Positions 33,555 to 41,506 of a DNA stretch of 46,711 bases are shown one piece after another. Within the stretch, counting starts at the first letter, position 1, and each line of letters starts with the position of its first letter. Origin of the DNA: Candidatus Woesearchaeota archaeon (GTDB lineage Archaea; Nanobdellota; Nanobdellia; SCGC-AAA011-G17; JAFCDX01). Where the stretch lies: assembly GCA_017609465.1 (NCBI GenBank), contig JAFCDX010000003.1, positions 1 through 46,711 of the forward strand, read 5' to 3'. The position numbers were made by a program, and so were the translations under genes. Below the pieces are notes generated by a model. The model was not told the origin of the DNA. It ran no database searches and was given only the letters and a program-made list of their open reading frames with translations.

Positions 33555-34913
33555 TTAAAATTTGAATTTACCTTTGAATTTTCTCATCATCTTTTCAAGA
33601 CTTTTTTCACTCATACCTCCACTTTTCATCATCTTCAACATTTTCTTACTTTGTCTGTAATGCTTTAATAATTCCTTAACTTCTGCCGTAGTAGTTCCAG
33701 AACCTTTTGCAATTCTGTCTATTCTGGATTTATCAATAATATCAGGATTCTGTTTTTCTTCCATTGTCATTGAATCCATTATGAACTTCCATTTTTTTAA
33801 TTTATCCTCTTGAACATCAAATATTTCTTTTGGCATCTTGTCTTTTAAACCGCCAAAACCAGGGACCAATTCCATTATCTTATTCAAAGAACCCATCTTG
33901 TTCATGGCTTCCATCTGCTCATATAAATCTATTAAAGTAAAATCTCCTTTAAGCATCTTCTCGGTCATGTCTTTTGCCTTGTCTTCAGAAATAGCAAACT
34001 TAGTCTTCTCTAATAAAGTTTCTAAATCTCCCATACCCAATAATCTTGAAACAAAACCTTTTGGATTAAAATGTTCCAAATCATCAACTTTTTCTCCAAT
34101 ACCTATGAATTTTATTTTTGCTTTTGTAACTGTGGCTGCAGCCAATGCACCCCCTGCCTTTGCAGTTCCATCCATCTTGGTTACAATTATTCCTGTTATT
34201 CCACACGCTTTGTGAAAAGATTCTGCTTGTTTCTGCGCTGCCTGCCCTATATCCGCGCTTATGACTAGCAAATTTTCATCTGGTTTTATAGTGTCATTTA
34301 ATTTTTTTAGTTCAGATATCAAATCGTCACTTAATGCATCTCTTCCCGCAGTATCTATTAATACAATATCATATTTTTCAAGATTTTTTTCAAATTTCTT
34401 GTATATTTTTAGAGGGTCTTTATCACTTTTGTCAACATAACAATCAATCATTACTTGTTTTGAAACCTGCTCCAATTGGTCTGGGGCTGCAGGTCTGTGA
34501 ACATCAAGTCCTACAGAAGCAACTTTATAACCTCTCTTAGTGTAATATTTTGCTAATTTACCTATAGATGTAGTTTTACCTGAACCAAACAAACCAACAA
34601 GCATTATCTTGAAAGGTTTTTTCTTTGATATTTTAATTTCTTCCCTTTCTTCACCCAGGAATTTAACCAATTCCTCATAAACAATTCTTATTATATATTC
34701 TTTTTTAGAAATTCCTTCAGAAGGCTTCTCATTTAATGCCCTATGCTTTATGTCTTTTGTTAACTGAAATACAAGTAAAACATTAACATCTGCTTTTAAT
34801 AATGTCCTTTGTAAATCTTTTACTAATTCATCAATAAGTTTTTCATCAACAAACATAGCATTAGCTATCTTTTTCATAGAATCCTTTAATGATTTGGATA
34901 AGTCTTCTAGCAT
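33555..34913 (-). CDS. srp54: signal recognition particle 54 kDa protein
   Basis: 452 residues, typical length. N domain (about 1-90), G domain with P-loop GLFGSGKTTSIGK (about 107-119), DVHRPAAPDQLEQ, DTAGRDALSD, TKMDGTAKAGGA, then the M domain (about 320-452) with Met-rich helices and the conserved SRP-RNA binding segment GSGTTTAEVKELLKHYRQSK; the C-terminus is basic. It binds signal sequences on the ribosome with the SRP RNA. Leaderless, with CTTTATAAAA about 26 nt upstream. Confidence 0.96.
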   Translation of the reverse strand: MLEDLSKSLKDSMKKIANAMFVDEKLIDELVKDLQRTLLKADVNVLLVFQLTKDIKHRALNEKPSEGISKKEYIIRIVYEELVKFLGEEREEIKISKKKPFKIMLVGLFGSGKTTSIGKLAKYYTKRGYKVASVGLDVHRPAAPDQLEQVSKQVMIDCYVDKSDKDPLKIYKKFEKNLEKYDIVLIDTAGRDALSDDLISELKKLNDTIKPDENLLVISADIGQAAQKQAESFHKACGITGIIVTKMDGTAKAGGALAAATVTKAKIKFIGIGEKVDDLEHFNPKGFVSRLLGMGDLETLLEKTKFAISEDKAKDMTEKMLKGDFTLIDLYEQMEAMNKMGSLNKIMELVPGFGGLKDKMPKEIFDVQEDKLKKWKFIMDSMTMEEKQNPDIIDKSRIDRIAKGSGTTTAEVKELLKHYRQSKKMLKMMKSGGMSEKSLEKMMRKFKGKFKF

Positions 34914-34987
34914 ATTTATACTGAAGAATTATCTTTTATAAAGGTTTTTAGGATAAGATTTTTATAGTTTTTCATTTCCTTAAAGAT

Positions 34988-35425
34988 ATGGAAAAAATAT
35001 TTGTGATGATAAAACCAGATCATGTTAATATGGCTGAGGAAATATTGAAAGAATTGGATAATCATGCAGAAAGAGTAGATTATAATATTGTTAATAGTGT
35101 TCCATCGGAGATAATAGAAAAACACTATGAAGAGCATAAAGGAAAATATTTTTATGATCGCATGATAAAATATTATGTTGGAAAATCTGTTGTAATTGCT
35201 TTATATAAAGGAGAAAACATAAGAGAAGTCTTTGATAAATTAATAGGAGCTACAGATCCATCAAAAGCAGACCTAAATTCAATAAGGGCGAGATATAGTG
35301 ATGATTCATTTAAAAAATGTGATTCTGAAGGAAGGCCCTTAAAAAATGTAATCCATAGATCTGATTCCGAGGAAAGTGCAGAAAGGGAATTAAAAATCTG
35401 GGGAGATTATTTTCAAAACATTTAA
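34988..35425 (+). CDS. ndk: nucleoside diphosphate kinase
   Basis: 145 residues. NDK balances NTP pools through a phosphohistidine intermediate. Signature residues: FVMIKPDHV at the N-terminus, and the active-site His123 in LKNVIHRSDSEESAEREL. The loop GATDPSKADLNSIRARY is the conserved Kpn-loop neighbourhood. The TATA-like TTTTTATAG about 25 nt upstream suggests a leaderless start. The cold-shock gene follows 90 nt downstream with its own leader. Confidence 0.94.
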   Translation: MEKIFVMIKPDHVNMAEEILKELDNHAERVDYNIVNSVPSEIIEKHYEEHKGKYFYDRMIKYYVGKSVVIALYKGENIREVFDKLIGATDPSKADLNSIRARYSDDSFKKCDSEGRPLKNVIHRSDSEESAERELKIWGDYFQNI

Positions 35426-35515
35426 AAAGTAATATAATGCCCTATTTTTTATGTTTAAGGGTTCAAAACGTTGGTTGGGAATTCTAGGCATAATTAAAAT
35501 TTGGAGGAATAGAAC

Positions 35516-35896
35516 ATGGAAGGAAAAGTAAAATGGTTTAATACCAAAAATGGATATGGTTTTATAGAAGGGGAAGATGGAATGGATTATTTTGTCCATA
35601 AGTCTGCATTAAAATCTATAAAATTCATACGTGAGAATGATAAGGTGTCTTTTGAGGCTGCTGAAGGTGAAAAGGGAAAATACGCTAAAAATGTTATTTT
35701 GCTTCAGAAAGGAAGTGAAATGGAAGGCGGAGAAGAAACACAAAAAGAAGAACCTAAGGAAGAATCTAAAGCTGAAGAATCTGAAGAGTCATCTGAAGAA
35801 GAACAAGAAGAAAATTCTGAAGAGTCATCTGAAGAAGAACAAGAAGAAAATTCTGAAGAGTCATCTGAAGAAGAACAAGAAGAAAATCAAACATAG
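35516..35896 (+). CDS. cold-shock domain protein with acidic repetitive tail
   Basis: 126 residues. Residues 1-66 are a bacterial-type cold-shock OB fold with RNP motifs KWFNTKNGYGFIEG and DYFVHKSAL, which bind single-stranded RNA or DNA. The rest is an acidic tail (Glu, Ser, Gln, Asn) containing three perfect copies of a 12-residue unit (SEESSEEEQEEN). Shine-Dalgarno GGAGG lies 8 nt before the ATG. A leader of about 65 nt is inferred from a TATA-like box near 35420-35429. The tail may modulate nucleic-acid affinity; this is inference. Confidence 0.9.
   Translation: MEGKVKWFNTKNGYGFIEGEDGMDYFVHKSALKSIKFIRENDKVSFEAAEGEKGKYAKNVILLQKGSEMEGGEETQKEEPKEESKAEESEESSEEEQEENSEESSEEEQEENSEESSEEEQEENQT
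35780..35887 (+). repeat. three perfect tandem copies of a 36-bp repeat
   Basis: Copies at 35780-35815, 35816-35851 and 35852-35887 are identical and in frame, each encoding SEESSEEEQEEN in the cold-shock protein tail. Perfect identity at the DNA level implies recent expansion by slippage or recombination. Confidence 0.92.
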
Positions 35897-35906
35897 AATT
35901 TGTTTT

Positions 35907-37439
35907 TTATTGTTCTAATTTTATTTTTTTAATTATTAATTTTCCTGTATTATTATTTTCCATATTTATTTTAGAGTCTATTATTTTTAATTTTTTGTTG
36001 AATAAGGGCATGTTAAGAACAAAGGATTCGTATTCCCCCCCTTCTCCTGCAATATTAATATCAAACTTTTTATTTAACTTAATTAATTCATCCAAGGCAT
36101 TTTTGTCTATTTTTCTTCCAAGCCAGTTCTTATCAAGCCCCTCTGACGCAATGGATGTTATAATGACTTCGAATTTATTTTTTATTAATTCTTTTAGTTC
36201 TTCTTCTTGAGACATATGCCATAAAGGATTAATGCATTTTAAACCTAATTTATCGCATATTTTTTGAATTCTTGAACTTTGATACACGGAAAACAAAGCC
36301 CCTGTAACAACTCCATCTAATTCATATTTTTCCTTTGCTTTTTTTATTATTTTTTCCAAATCCTTCAGTTCTTTTTCTTTTTCACCTTTTGTTTTGTCAT
36401 ATATTAAAGAAATATATAAGGATTTTGATTGCATCTTCACAAGATTTATGTTGGGTGTGTGAAACATATAAGAATCGGGGTTTTCAGAGTCCATCGAAAT
36501 TAAACATTTTATATTATTATCTTTAACCTTGTACATTGCTAAACAGGAATCCTTTCCACCTGTAAATAAAATTCCTAAATTCATCTTCATCAATGATTTT
36601 ATGTAATCAGACTTGTATTTAAACCCATTCTCTCTTGCTATTTTCTTAATTGCTTTGTCAAAACTGCTCCCATATTGCGCTGCTCTTTTTTTTCTAAAGG
36701 CATAATCTTCAAGTCCTAAATCATAAGCAACCTCTCTTAGTATTTGTTTGTTATACTTGTCAATTTTGAATCTTCCTGGAATTTTTAATGCTAACTTTAT
36801 AATATTATCATCCAAATAAGGAGTTTCTAATTTTATTCCAAAATAATTTGCTATTGGAATATCTCTTAAATTATCTCTGGAATTCATTTCGAGTAACCCA
36901 TTAAGACACTCTTTGTTAATATTTTTAGATTCAATATGCCTTTGATATCCTGCAAATATCTCTTCAGAACCAAGCCCAGTAAAAACAACATCAATATTGT
37001 CTTTTTTTGCCATTTCCATGCACGAATATGTGACTAGTCCAACACCTATTTTAACAATGTCAATCTCTTTGAATAATTTTGACAATTCATTTATTCTTTT
37101 TTCTATGTCTTTTAATGACATTACTTTTACTTTTAATTTAAATCCAAATTTTTTCGCAACTTCTTCTGCATACTTTAAATCTTCTGATCCTTTCATTCCT
37201 ACAGAATAGCATATGAAATTCTTGTTCAAATTTTTGCAGATTAAAGCAATAGTGGAAGAATCAACACCCCCAGAAAATAAGATTCCAAATTTTTTATTGG
37301 GGGCTCTCTTTTTTACAGCCTCTAAAAGTTCTTTATTAAGAAGGGATTTTATTTTATACTTATCCTTTAATACAACTCCGGATTTTAGTCTATTAATATT
37401 ATTCTTCCATTCTTTATCCGAATATATTTTGTTCTTCAT
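35907..37439 (-). CDS. fusion of an AsnB-like synthetase domain with a Dph6/DUF71 diphthine-ammonia ligase domain
   Basis: 510 residues from the ATG at 37439, chosen because the shared TATA box is 25.5 nt upstream; an upstream ATG at 37478 lies across that box. Residues about 45-270 resemble the asparagine-synthetase C-terminal domain, with the ATP pyrophosphatase loop SGGVDSS (56-62) and TGLGSEEIFAGY, but there is no N-terminal glutaminase. From about 280 the DUF71/Dph6 domain follows, with a second PP-loop (TGGKDS), the family segment GALFSVYQSSRI and CINPLWHMSQEEEL, and GEGGEYESFVL. Dph6 amidates diphthine on EF-2. The role of the first domain here is unknown. Confidence 0.85.
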   Translation of the reverse strand: MKNKIYSDKEWKNNINRLKSGVVLKDKYKIKSLLNKELLEAVKKRAPNKKFGILFSGGVDSSTIALICKNLNKNFICYSVGMKGSEDLKYAEEVAKKFGFKLKVKVMSLKDIEKRINELSKLFKEIDIVKIGVGLVTYSCMEMAKKDNIDVVFTGLGSEEIFAGYQRHIESKNINKECLNGLLEMNSRDNLRDIPIANYFGIKLETPYLDDNIIKLALKIPGRFKIDKYNKQILREVAYDLGLEDYAFRKKRAAQYGSSFDKAIKKIARENGFKYKSDYIKSLMKMNLGILFTGGKDSCLAMYKVKDNNIKCLISMDSENPDSYMFHTPNINLVKMQSKSLYISLIYDKTKGEKEKELKDLEKIIKKAKEKYELDGVVTGALFSVYQSSRIQKICDKLGLKCINPLWHMSQEEELKELIKNKFEVIITSIASEGLDKNWLGRKIDKNALDELIKLNKKFDINIAGEGGEYESFVLNMPLFNKKLKIIDSKINMENNNTGKLIIKKIKLEQ

Positions 37440-37460
37440 AAAAAAAATAAACAGAAAAAC

Positions 37461-37468
37461 ATTTAAAT
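37461..37468. promoter_or_regulatory. shared palindromic TATA box for the Dph6 fusion and PAC2 genes
   Basis: ATTTAAAT is centred at 37464.5; the rightward ATG is 24.5 nt away (37489) and the leftward ATG 25.5 nt away (37439). No second TATA box is visible in the 49 nt between the starts, so one box appears to drive both leaderless genes. Confidence 0.65.
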
Positions 37469-37488
37469 GAGTTTTCATACCAATAGTT

Positions 37489-38193
37489 ATGGATTATATT
37501 CTTAAAGAAAAACCAAAAAACCCAGTAATAATTCAAGGATTTCCAAGTTTTGGTCTTGTAAGCACAATAGCAACAGGGTTTTTAATAGACCACCTTGATG
37601 CAAAGCCAATAGGAGAAATAATTATAAAGAATGCTCCGCCCATGCTTGCGATTCATAATAAACAACTTATAAAACCAATAGAGATTTATTATTCTAAGAA
37701 AGAAAACTTGGTAATTGTAAATGCATTAACAAAAGTTGCGGGCAAAGAATGGGAATTGAGTGATGTTTTGCTTAAGATGTCCAAAGACCTTAATGCAAAA
37801 GAAATTATAATATTAGAAGGTATTGCCACACAAAAAAAATCAGAAGGAAAATCATACTATTATTCCTCAAAACAAAACGAAAAATTAAAACAAATTGGCC
37901 TTAATGAAATGAATGAAGGTATAATAATGGGAGTCCCTGCATCTCTATTGGTAAATGCAAAAACAACAAAAGTTTCTTGTATATTTACTGAGACAAATCC
38001 TAATCTTCCTGATAATAGGGCTGCTGCAAAAGTTATAGAGAAATTAGATAATTATCTTAATTTAAAGGTTGATTATAGACCTTTAATAAAAAAAGCACAG
38101 GAAGTAGAAAGCAAACTGAAAAGCATATTAAGCAATACAAAGAAAGCATTTAGCAAGAAAAAGAGAAAAGATGATTTGAGCTATTTAGGATAA
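37489..38193 (+). CDS. PAC2-family proteasome assembly chaperone-like protein
   Basis: 234 residues. The fold signature is IIQGFPSFGLVSTIATGFLI, followed by IIILEGIATQKKSEGKSYYY, GIIMGVPASLLVNA and a conserved Asn/Pro-rich LPDNRAAAKVIEKLDNYL. Archaeal PAC2 homologues are related to eukaryotic proteasome assembly chaperones. The C-terminus is Lys-rich. It is divergently transcribed from the Dph6 fusion through one TATA box. Confidence 0.85.
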   Translation: MDYILKEKPKNPVIIQGFPSFGLVSTIATGFLIDHLDAKPIGEIIIKNAPPMLAIHNKQLIKPIEIYYSKKENLVIVNALTKVAGKEWELSDVLLKMSKDLNAKEIIILEGIATQKKSEGKSYYYSSKQNEKLKQIGLNEMNEGIIMGVPASLLVNAKTTKVSCIFTETNPNLPDNRAAAKVIEKLDNYLNLKVDYRPLIKKAQEVESKLKSILSNTKKAFSKKKRKDDLSYLG

Positions 38194-38216
38194 AAAAATT
38201 TAAAAAAAGAAAAAAA

Positions 38217-38414
38217 TTATTTCTTAGTTTCATAATATATCATGTATAATGCTGCAACACCAACTAATATGTAGACTAAACTTTCCAACCATGTTATTGA
38301 ACCAAAGATCATATTCACCAAATTCCAATTCCTGTTGATACCTACAAGTCCCCAATTAAGACCACCAACAATTACAAGAACTAAAGCAATCCAGTCTATA
38401 ATTTTCTTTTCCAA
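38217..38414 (-). CDS. DUF378 small membrane protein
   Basis: 65 residues with two TM helices. The family core VIVGGLNWGLVGI is followed by a second helix LVYILVGVAALYMIYY. It starts with TTG at 38414, supported by a strong Shine-Dalgarno GGGAGGTG (38422-38429) 7 nt away, one of only a few such sites in the window. Function unknown. Confidence 0.85.
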   Translation of the reverse strand: MEKKIIDWIALVLVIVGGLNWGLVGINRNWNLVNMIFGSITWLESLVYILVGVAALYMIYYETKK

Positions 38415-38467
38415 ACTGTTTCACCTCCCTTTATATTAATATTACAATATAACAAGTATATTTAAAG

Positions 38468-39370
38468 TTATTCTTTGACATAACTATAGATTAATGGGAG
38501 TGCTATGGTAGCATCACAATGAACATTAACGAATTTTGCTTTTTCGTCCATCTTCCCCCAAGAAATTCCTTCTTTTAATTCTGCACCTGAAGAGCCTCCT
38601 GTTTCAGGTATATCCATTGTTATCTGTATTCCATATTTTGCGGGATTAGTGAATTGCATTGCTTGTTGGATGTAATTTTTGGGTGTGCCCCCTCCAATAT
38701 ACATCACTGCTTTGTTTTTCATAGCCCAAGTTAAATCAAGAATTTCTTTTAAATCTTCAAAATCATTGAATTCTATTTTCTTGTCTTTAATTAAATTATT
38801 CCATATCATTAAACCTATACCTGAATCTGTTATTGCAGGGCAGAAAATTGGAATTTTCTTCTTGTAACATGTTGTTAATATTGAATCTTCTTTGTCTATT
38901 ATTTTTCCTATTTCCCATAAAAACTCATTTACTGTTTTTTTGTCTTTTAATTTATCAAAATTTTCATCAAAGAATTTTTCTAGGCTTTGGTATACTTCAT
39001 TTTTCATGAACACGTCATATATCCTGTCTATTCCTTTTTTATGCAATTTAGAATCATCTGCGTATCTTGAGCCTTTGTAATGATGATGCCCTAATGCTTC
39101 TATTAAATCATGGGTTATATTAGCTCCTGTTGTAACAAATACTTTTATTATATTATCATTAATCATATCAATAACCACCTGCTTCATTCCTGCAGGGACC
39201 ATTGCCCCAGCAAATCCAAAGAACAAATCACAATTTTCTCTTTTTATTGTTTTTAATATTTCTGAAGCCTCAGCTATTCTTCTTGCACCAAAGCTTGCAT
39301 TGGAAAACTCATCTATTAATTCCCTGCATTTAATATCCTTTTTTATTTTTACTGGTTTTATTGGTTTCAT
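38468..39370 (-). CDS. dys: deoxyhypusine synthase
   Basis: 300 residues. The enzyme transfers the aminobutyl group of spermidine to a Lys of aIF5A using NAD. Key features: FFGFAGAMVPAGMKQVV and TTGANITHDL (NAD site), DSGIGLMIWN (spermidine site), YIGGGTPKNYIQQ, and the catalytic Lys in EGISWGKM. A Cys-containing insertion is not seen and the length is slightly below the 310-340 usual. Leaderless, with TTTTATAAAT about 25 nt upstream. Confidence 0.95.
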   Translation of the reverse strand: MKPIKPVKIKKDIKCRELIDEFSNASFGARRIAEASEILKTIKRENCDLFFGFAGAMVPAGMKQVVIDMINDNIIKVFVTTGANITHDLIEALGHHHYKGSRYADDSKLHKKGIDRIYDVFMKNEVYQSLEKFFDENFDKLKDKKTVNEFLWEIGKIIDKEDSILTTCYKKKIPIFCPAITDSGIGLMIWNNLIKDKKIEFNDFEDLKEILDLTWAMKNKAVMYIGGGTPKNYIQQAMQFTNPAKYGIQITMDIPETGGSSGAELKEGISWGKMDEKAKFVNVHCDATIALPLIYSYVKE

Positions 39371-39407
39371 AAAAGAAAATTATAGCAAAAATTTATAAAA
39401 TTATTGT

Positions 39408-40415
39408 TTAAATGCATCCATCACCTGTATTTTCAGAATAACATAATCTGTACAAGAAGGAATAAGCAAGTTCATTTGCATTATAATTTATTCTTAATCT
39501 AACATTTTTACCTCTCCATGAAGGATCTAATTTTGTGTCCCATGTAGGTGCAGACGGAACTCCCAAACAACCATTCTTACAATTATCATATATTAATATC
39601 TCATCACTACTATCTGTATCCTCTAGTGTATAAGTAAAGTCTCCTAATCCCTCCCCATAATATGTAATATAATTTATTCTTTCATCATCAGGAATCTGGA
39701 ATATATTTGACTTAACCCATCCAATCTCATCACTAATAGTTCCAACAAAATGATCTCCTGGAGGAATTTCATTAATCAAATCTATATTTTCGCTTTCCGC
39801 CTCCAATTCTTCAAGTTCTTGTGTTGAACCTATTGCAAAATAAGGTTTTGGATCATTACTATTATCTCCATCTCCATCTTGGTCAGGTATACTTTGTCCT
39901 GTTGCCCCCGCGCTATTTTCAAAACCTTGTGCATCAACCAAGTTTAATAAACTAAAGCAACTTAATACTTCGCTTTTTCTTGATATTGAGCAAACATAAT
40001 CTTCTCCTTCAACATTTATTTTCGGAAATATTTCTATTTCCCTAGGAGTTCCTATTTCATTAACATCAAATTCAAAACTTTCAAGGAAAGTTTTTTTGGA
40101 ATATTCACTTAAAGAAACCTCTGCCTCACCTGTTACTGATCCGTCTTTAGCCTCAACTCTGTATAAAAATCCAGATATATCTTGTGCACCATTATTTTCC
40201 ATAACTAAATTAACTGTATTAGAAAATACGCATGAATTTATTACCTTAAATCCTGTTTCTGAGCACTTCAAAGCAACTTCAGAATCCAGTTCTGTTTTTT
40301 CCTTGTAATTTCTGTAAGTGTCCATACCCCATGTTAAAGTAAATGCAGCAATCATTACAACTAGTCCAATTATCAATATTGTAGAAATTATCGGACTTAT
40401 ACCTCTTTTTCTCAT
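39408..40415 (-). CDS. archaeal pilin-like protein with class III signal peptide
   Basis: 335 residues from the ATG at 40415, which fits both the shared TATA box and the signal. MRKRGISPIISTILIIGLVV is a class III (type IV pilin) signal: a short basic leader, cleavage before ISP, then a hydrophobic helix that packs in the pilus core or anchors the protein. The mature ectodomain is beta-rich with several Cys and an Asp/Asn-rich stretch DQDGDGDNSNDPKP (Ca-binding-like). Longer than typical pilins, so it may be a minor pilin or adhesin. Confidence 0.8.
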   Translation of the reverse strand: MRKRGISPIISTILIIGLVVMIAAFTLTWGMDTYRNYKEKTELDSEVALKCSETGFKVINSCVFSNTVNLVMENNGAQDISGFLYRVEAKDGSVTGEAEVSLSEYSKKTFLESFEFDVNEIGTPREIEIFPKINVEGEDYVCSISRKSEVLSCFSLLNLVDAQGFENSAGATGQSIPDQDGDGDNSNDPKPYFAIGSTQELEELEAESENIDLINEIPPGDHFVGTISDEIGWVKSNIFQIPDDERINYITYYGEGLGDFTYTLEDTDSSDEILIYDNCKNGCLGVPSAPTWDTKLDPSWRGKNVRLRINYNANELAYSFLYRLCYSENTGDGCI

Positions 40416-40435
40416 ATTTTTATTAAAGAACAATG

Positions 40436-40445
40436 ATTTATAAAT
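40436..40445. promoter_or_regulatory. shared palindromic TATA box for the pilin and MtaB-like genes
   Basis: ATTTATAAAT is centred at 40440.5, exactly 25.5 nt from the rightward ATG at 40466 and 25.5 nt from the leftward ATG at 40415. Confidence 0.7.
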
Positions 40446-40465
40446 TTTATCATATATTTGGGAAC

Positions 40466-41506
40466 ATGAAAATTAGACTATTCACATTCGGATGTTTTGC
40501 AAATAAGGATAATTCTGAAATAATTAAGGGGTTGTGCAATGAAAAAGATTATAAGATTACAGAAAAAAATGATGCAGATGTATTCATAGTAAATTCATGC
40601 ATAGTAAAACATACAACAGAAAATAAAATAATTTATTTATTAAAAAAATTAAAAGACAAATATCCCGATAAAAAAATCATTCTTACAGGATGCATGCCTC
40701 AAGCAGAATATGAAAAAGTAAAAAATTTAGATATAATTCTTGTAAATACTTTTAACATAACTAATATAATAGGGGCAATAGAAGAAGGAAAAGATTATTT
40801 GACAGTAAAAAAAGAGAGAAAAATAAATCTCCCAAAGAATGATTCAAAAATAATACAGATAGCAGAAGGATGCACTAATGAATGTTACTTCTGTCAGACT
40901 AAATTGGCAAAAGGAGAACTTTATTCTTATCCCATAAAAGATATAATAAAAGAAGTAAAAAATTCTATAAAGAAAAACAAGAAGATATATCTCACTGCAA
41001 CAGATTGTGGATGTTATGGCTTTGATATTAATACAAATCTTCTTGATTTATTAAATGAAATTATTTCAATAAAAAAAGATTTTAAAATAAGAGTTGGTAT
41101 GATGAATCCTGAACATGTATTAAAATATCTTGATGAATTAATTGAAATTTACAAGGATGAAAAAATAATAAAATTCATTCACATCCCCATACAATCAGGT
41201 TCTGATAAAGTATTAAAGGAAATGAACAGAAATTATAAGGTAAAAAATTTCAAAAAAATAGTTAATAAATTCAGAAAAGAAATACCAAAAATAAACATAA
41301 GCACAGACATAATAATTGGATATCCAACAGAAACAGAAGAAGATTTTCAAAAAACATTAAAATTAATTGGAGAAATAAAACCAGAAGTTCTTAACATTTC
41401 CAAATTCAGTTCAAGAAAAGGAACAAAAGCATCTAAATTAAAACCATTAAAATCTGAAATCATAAAAGAAAGAATGCTAAGATTAAATAAAAAAAGAAAA
41501 AATTAA
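40466..41506 (+). CDS. t6A37 tRNA methylthiotransferase (MiaB/MtaB-type radical SAM), lacking TRAM
   Basis: 346 residues from the ATG at 40466; an in-frame ATG at 40433 precedes the TATA box and is rejected. The N-terminal UPF0004 domain has its cluster Cys C10 (FTFGCFANKDNSE), C45 and C76. The radical-SAM CxxxCxxC is C136, C140, C143 (GCTNECYFCQ). Archaeal members add methylthio to t6A37 of tRNAs. The usual C-terminal TRAM RNA-binding domain is absent: the protein ends soon after the SAM barrel with a basic tail (RLNKKRKN). It overlaps the trmB-like gene end by 4 nt (convergent). Confidence 0.88.
   Translation: MKIRLFTFGCFANKDNSEIIKGLCNEKDYKITEKNDADVFIVNSCIVKHTTENKIIYLLKKLKDKYPDKKIILTGCMPQAEYEKVKNLDIILVNTFNITNIIGAIEEGKDYLTVKKERKINLPKNDSKIIQIAEGCTNECYFCQTKLAKGELYSYPIKDIIKEVKNSIKKNKKIYLTATDCGCYGFDINTNLLDLLNEIISIKKDFKIRVGMMNPEHVLKYLDELIEIYKDEKIIKFIHIPIQSGSDKVLKEMNRNYKVKNFKKIVNKFRKEIPKINISTDIIIGYPTETEEDFQKTLKLIGEIKPEVLNISKFSSRKGTKASKLKPLKSEIIKERMLRLNKKRKN

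Noticed and set aside
35430-35515. Possible RNA thermosensor in the cold-shock leader
   Set aside because: The region has an outer complementarity (TGCC-TA with TAGGCA) but no convincing extended pairing, and the leader itself is only inferred from a weak TATA box.
35631-35918. Lys-rich 95-residue ORF in another frame of the cold-shock gene
   Set aside because: A frame shadow of the GAA-rich acidic repeat; the cold-shock frame has the domain and the Shine-Dalgarno.
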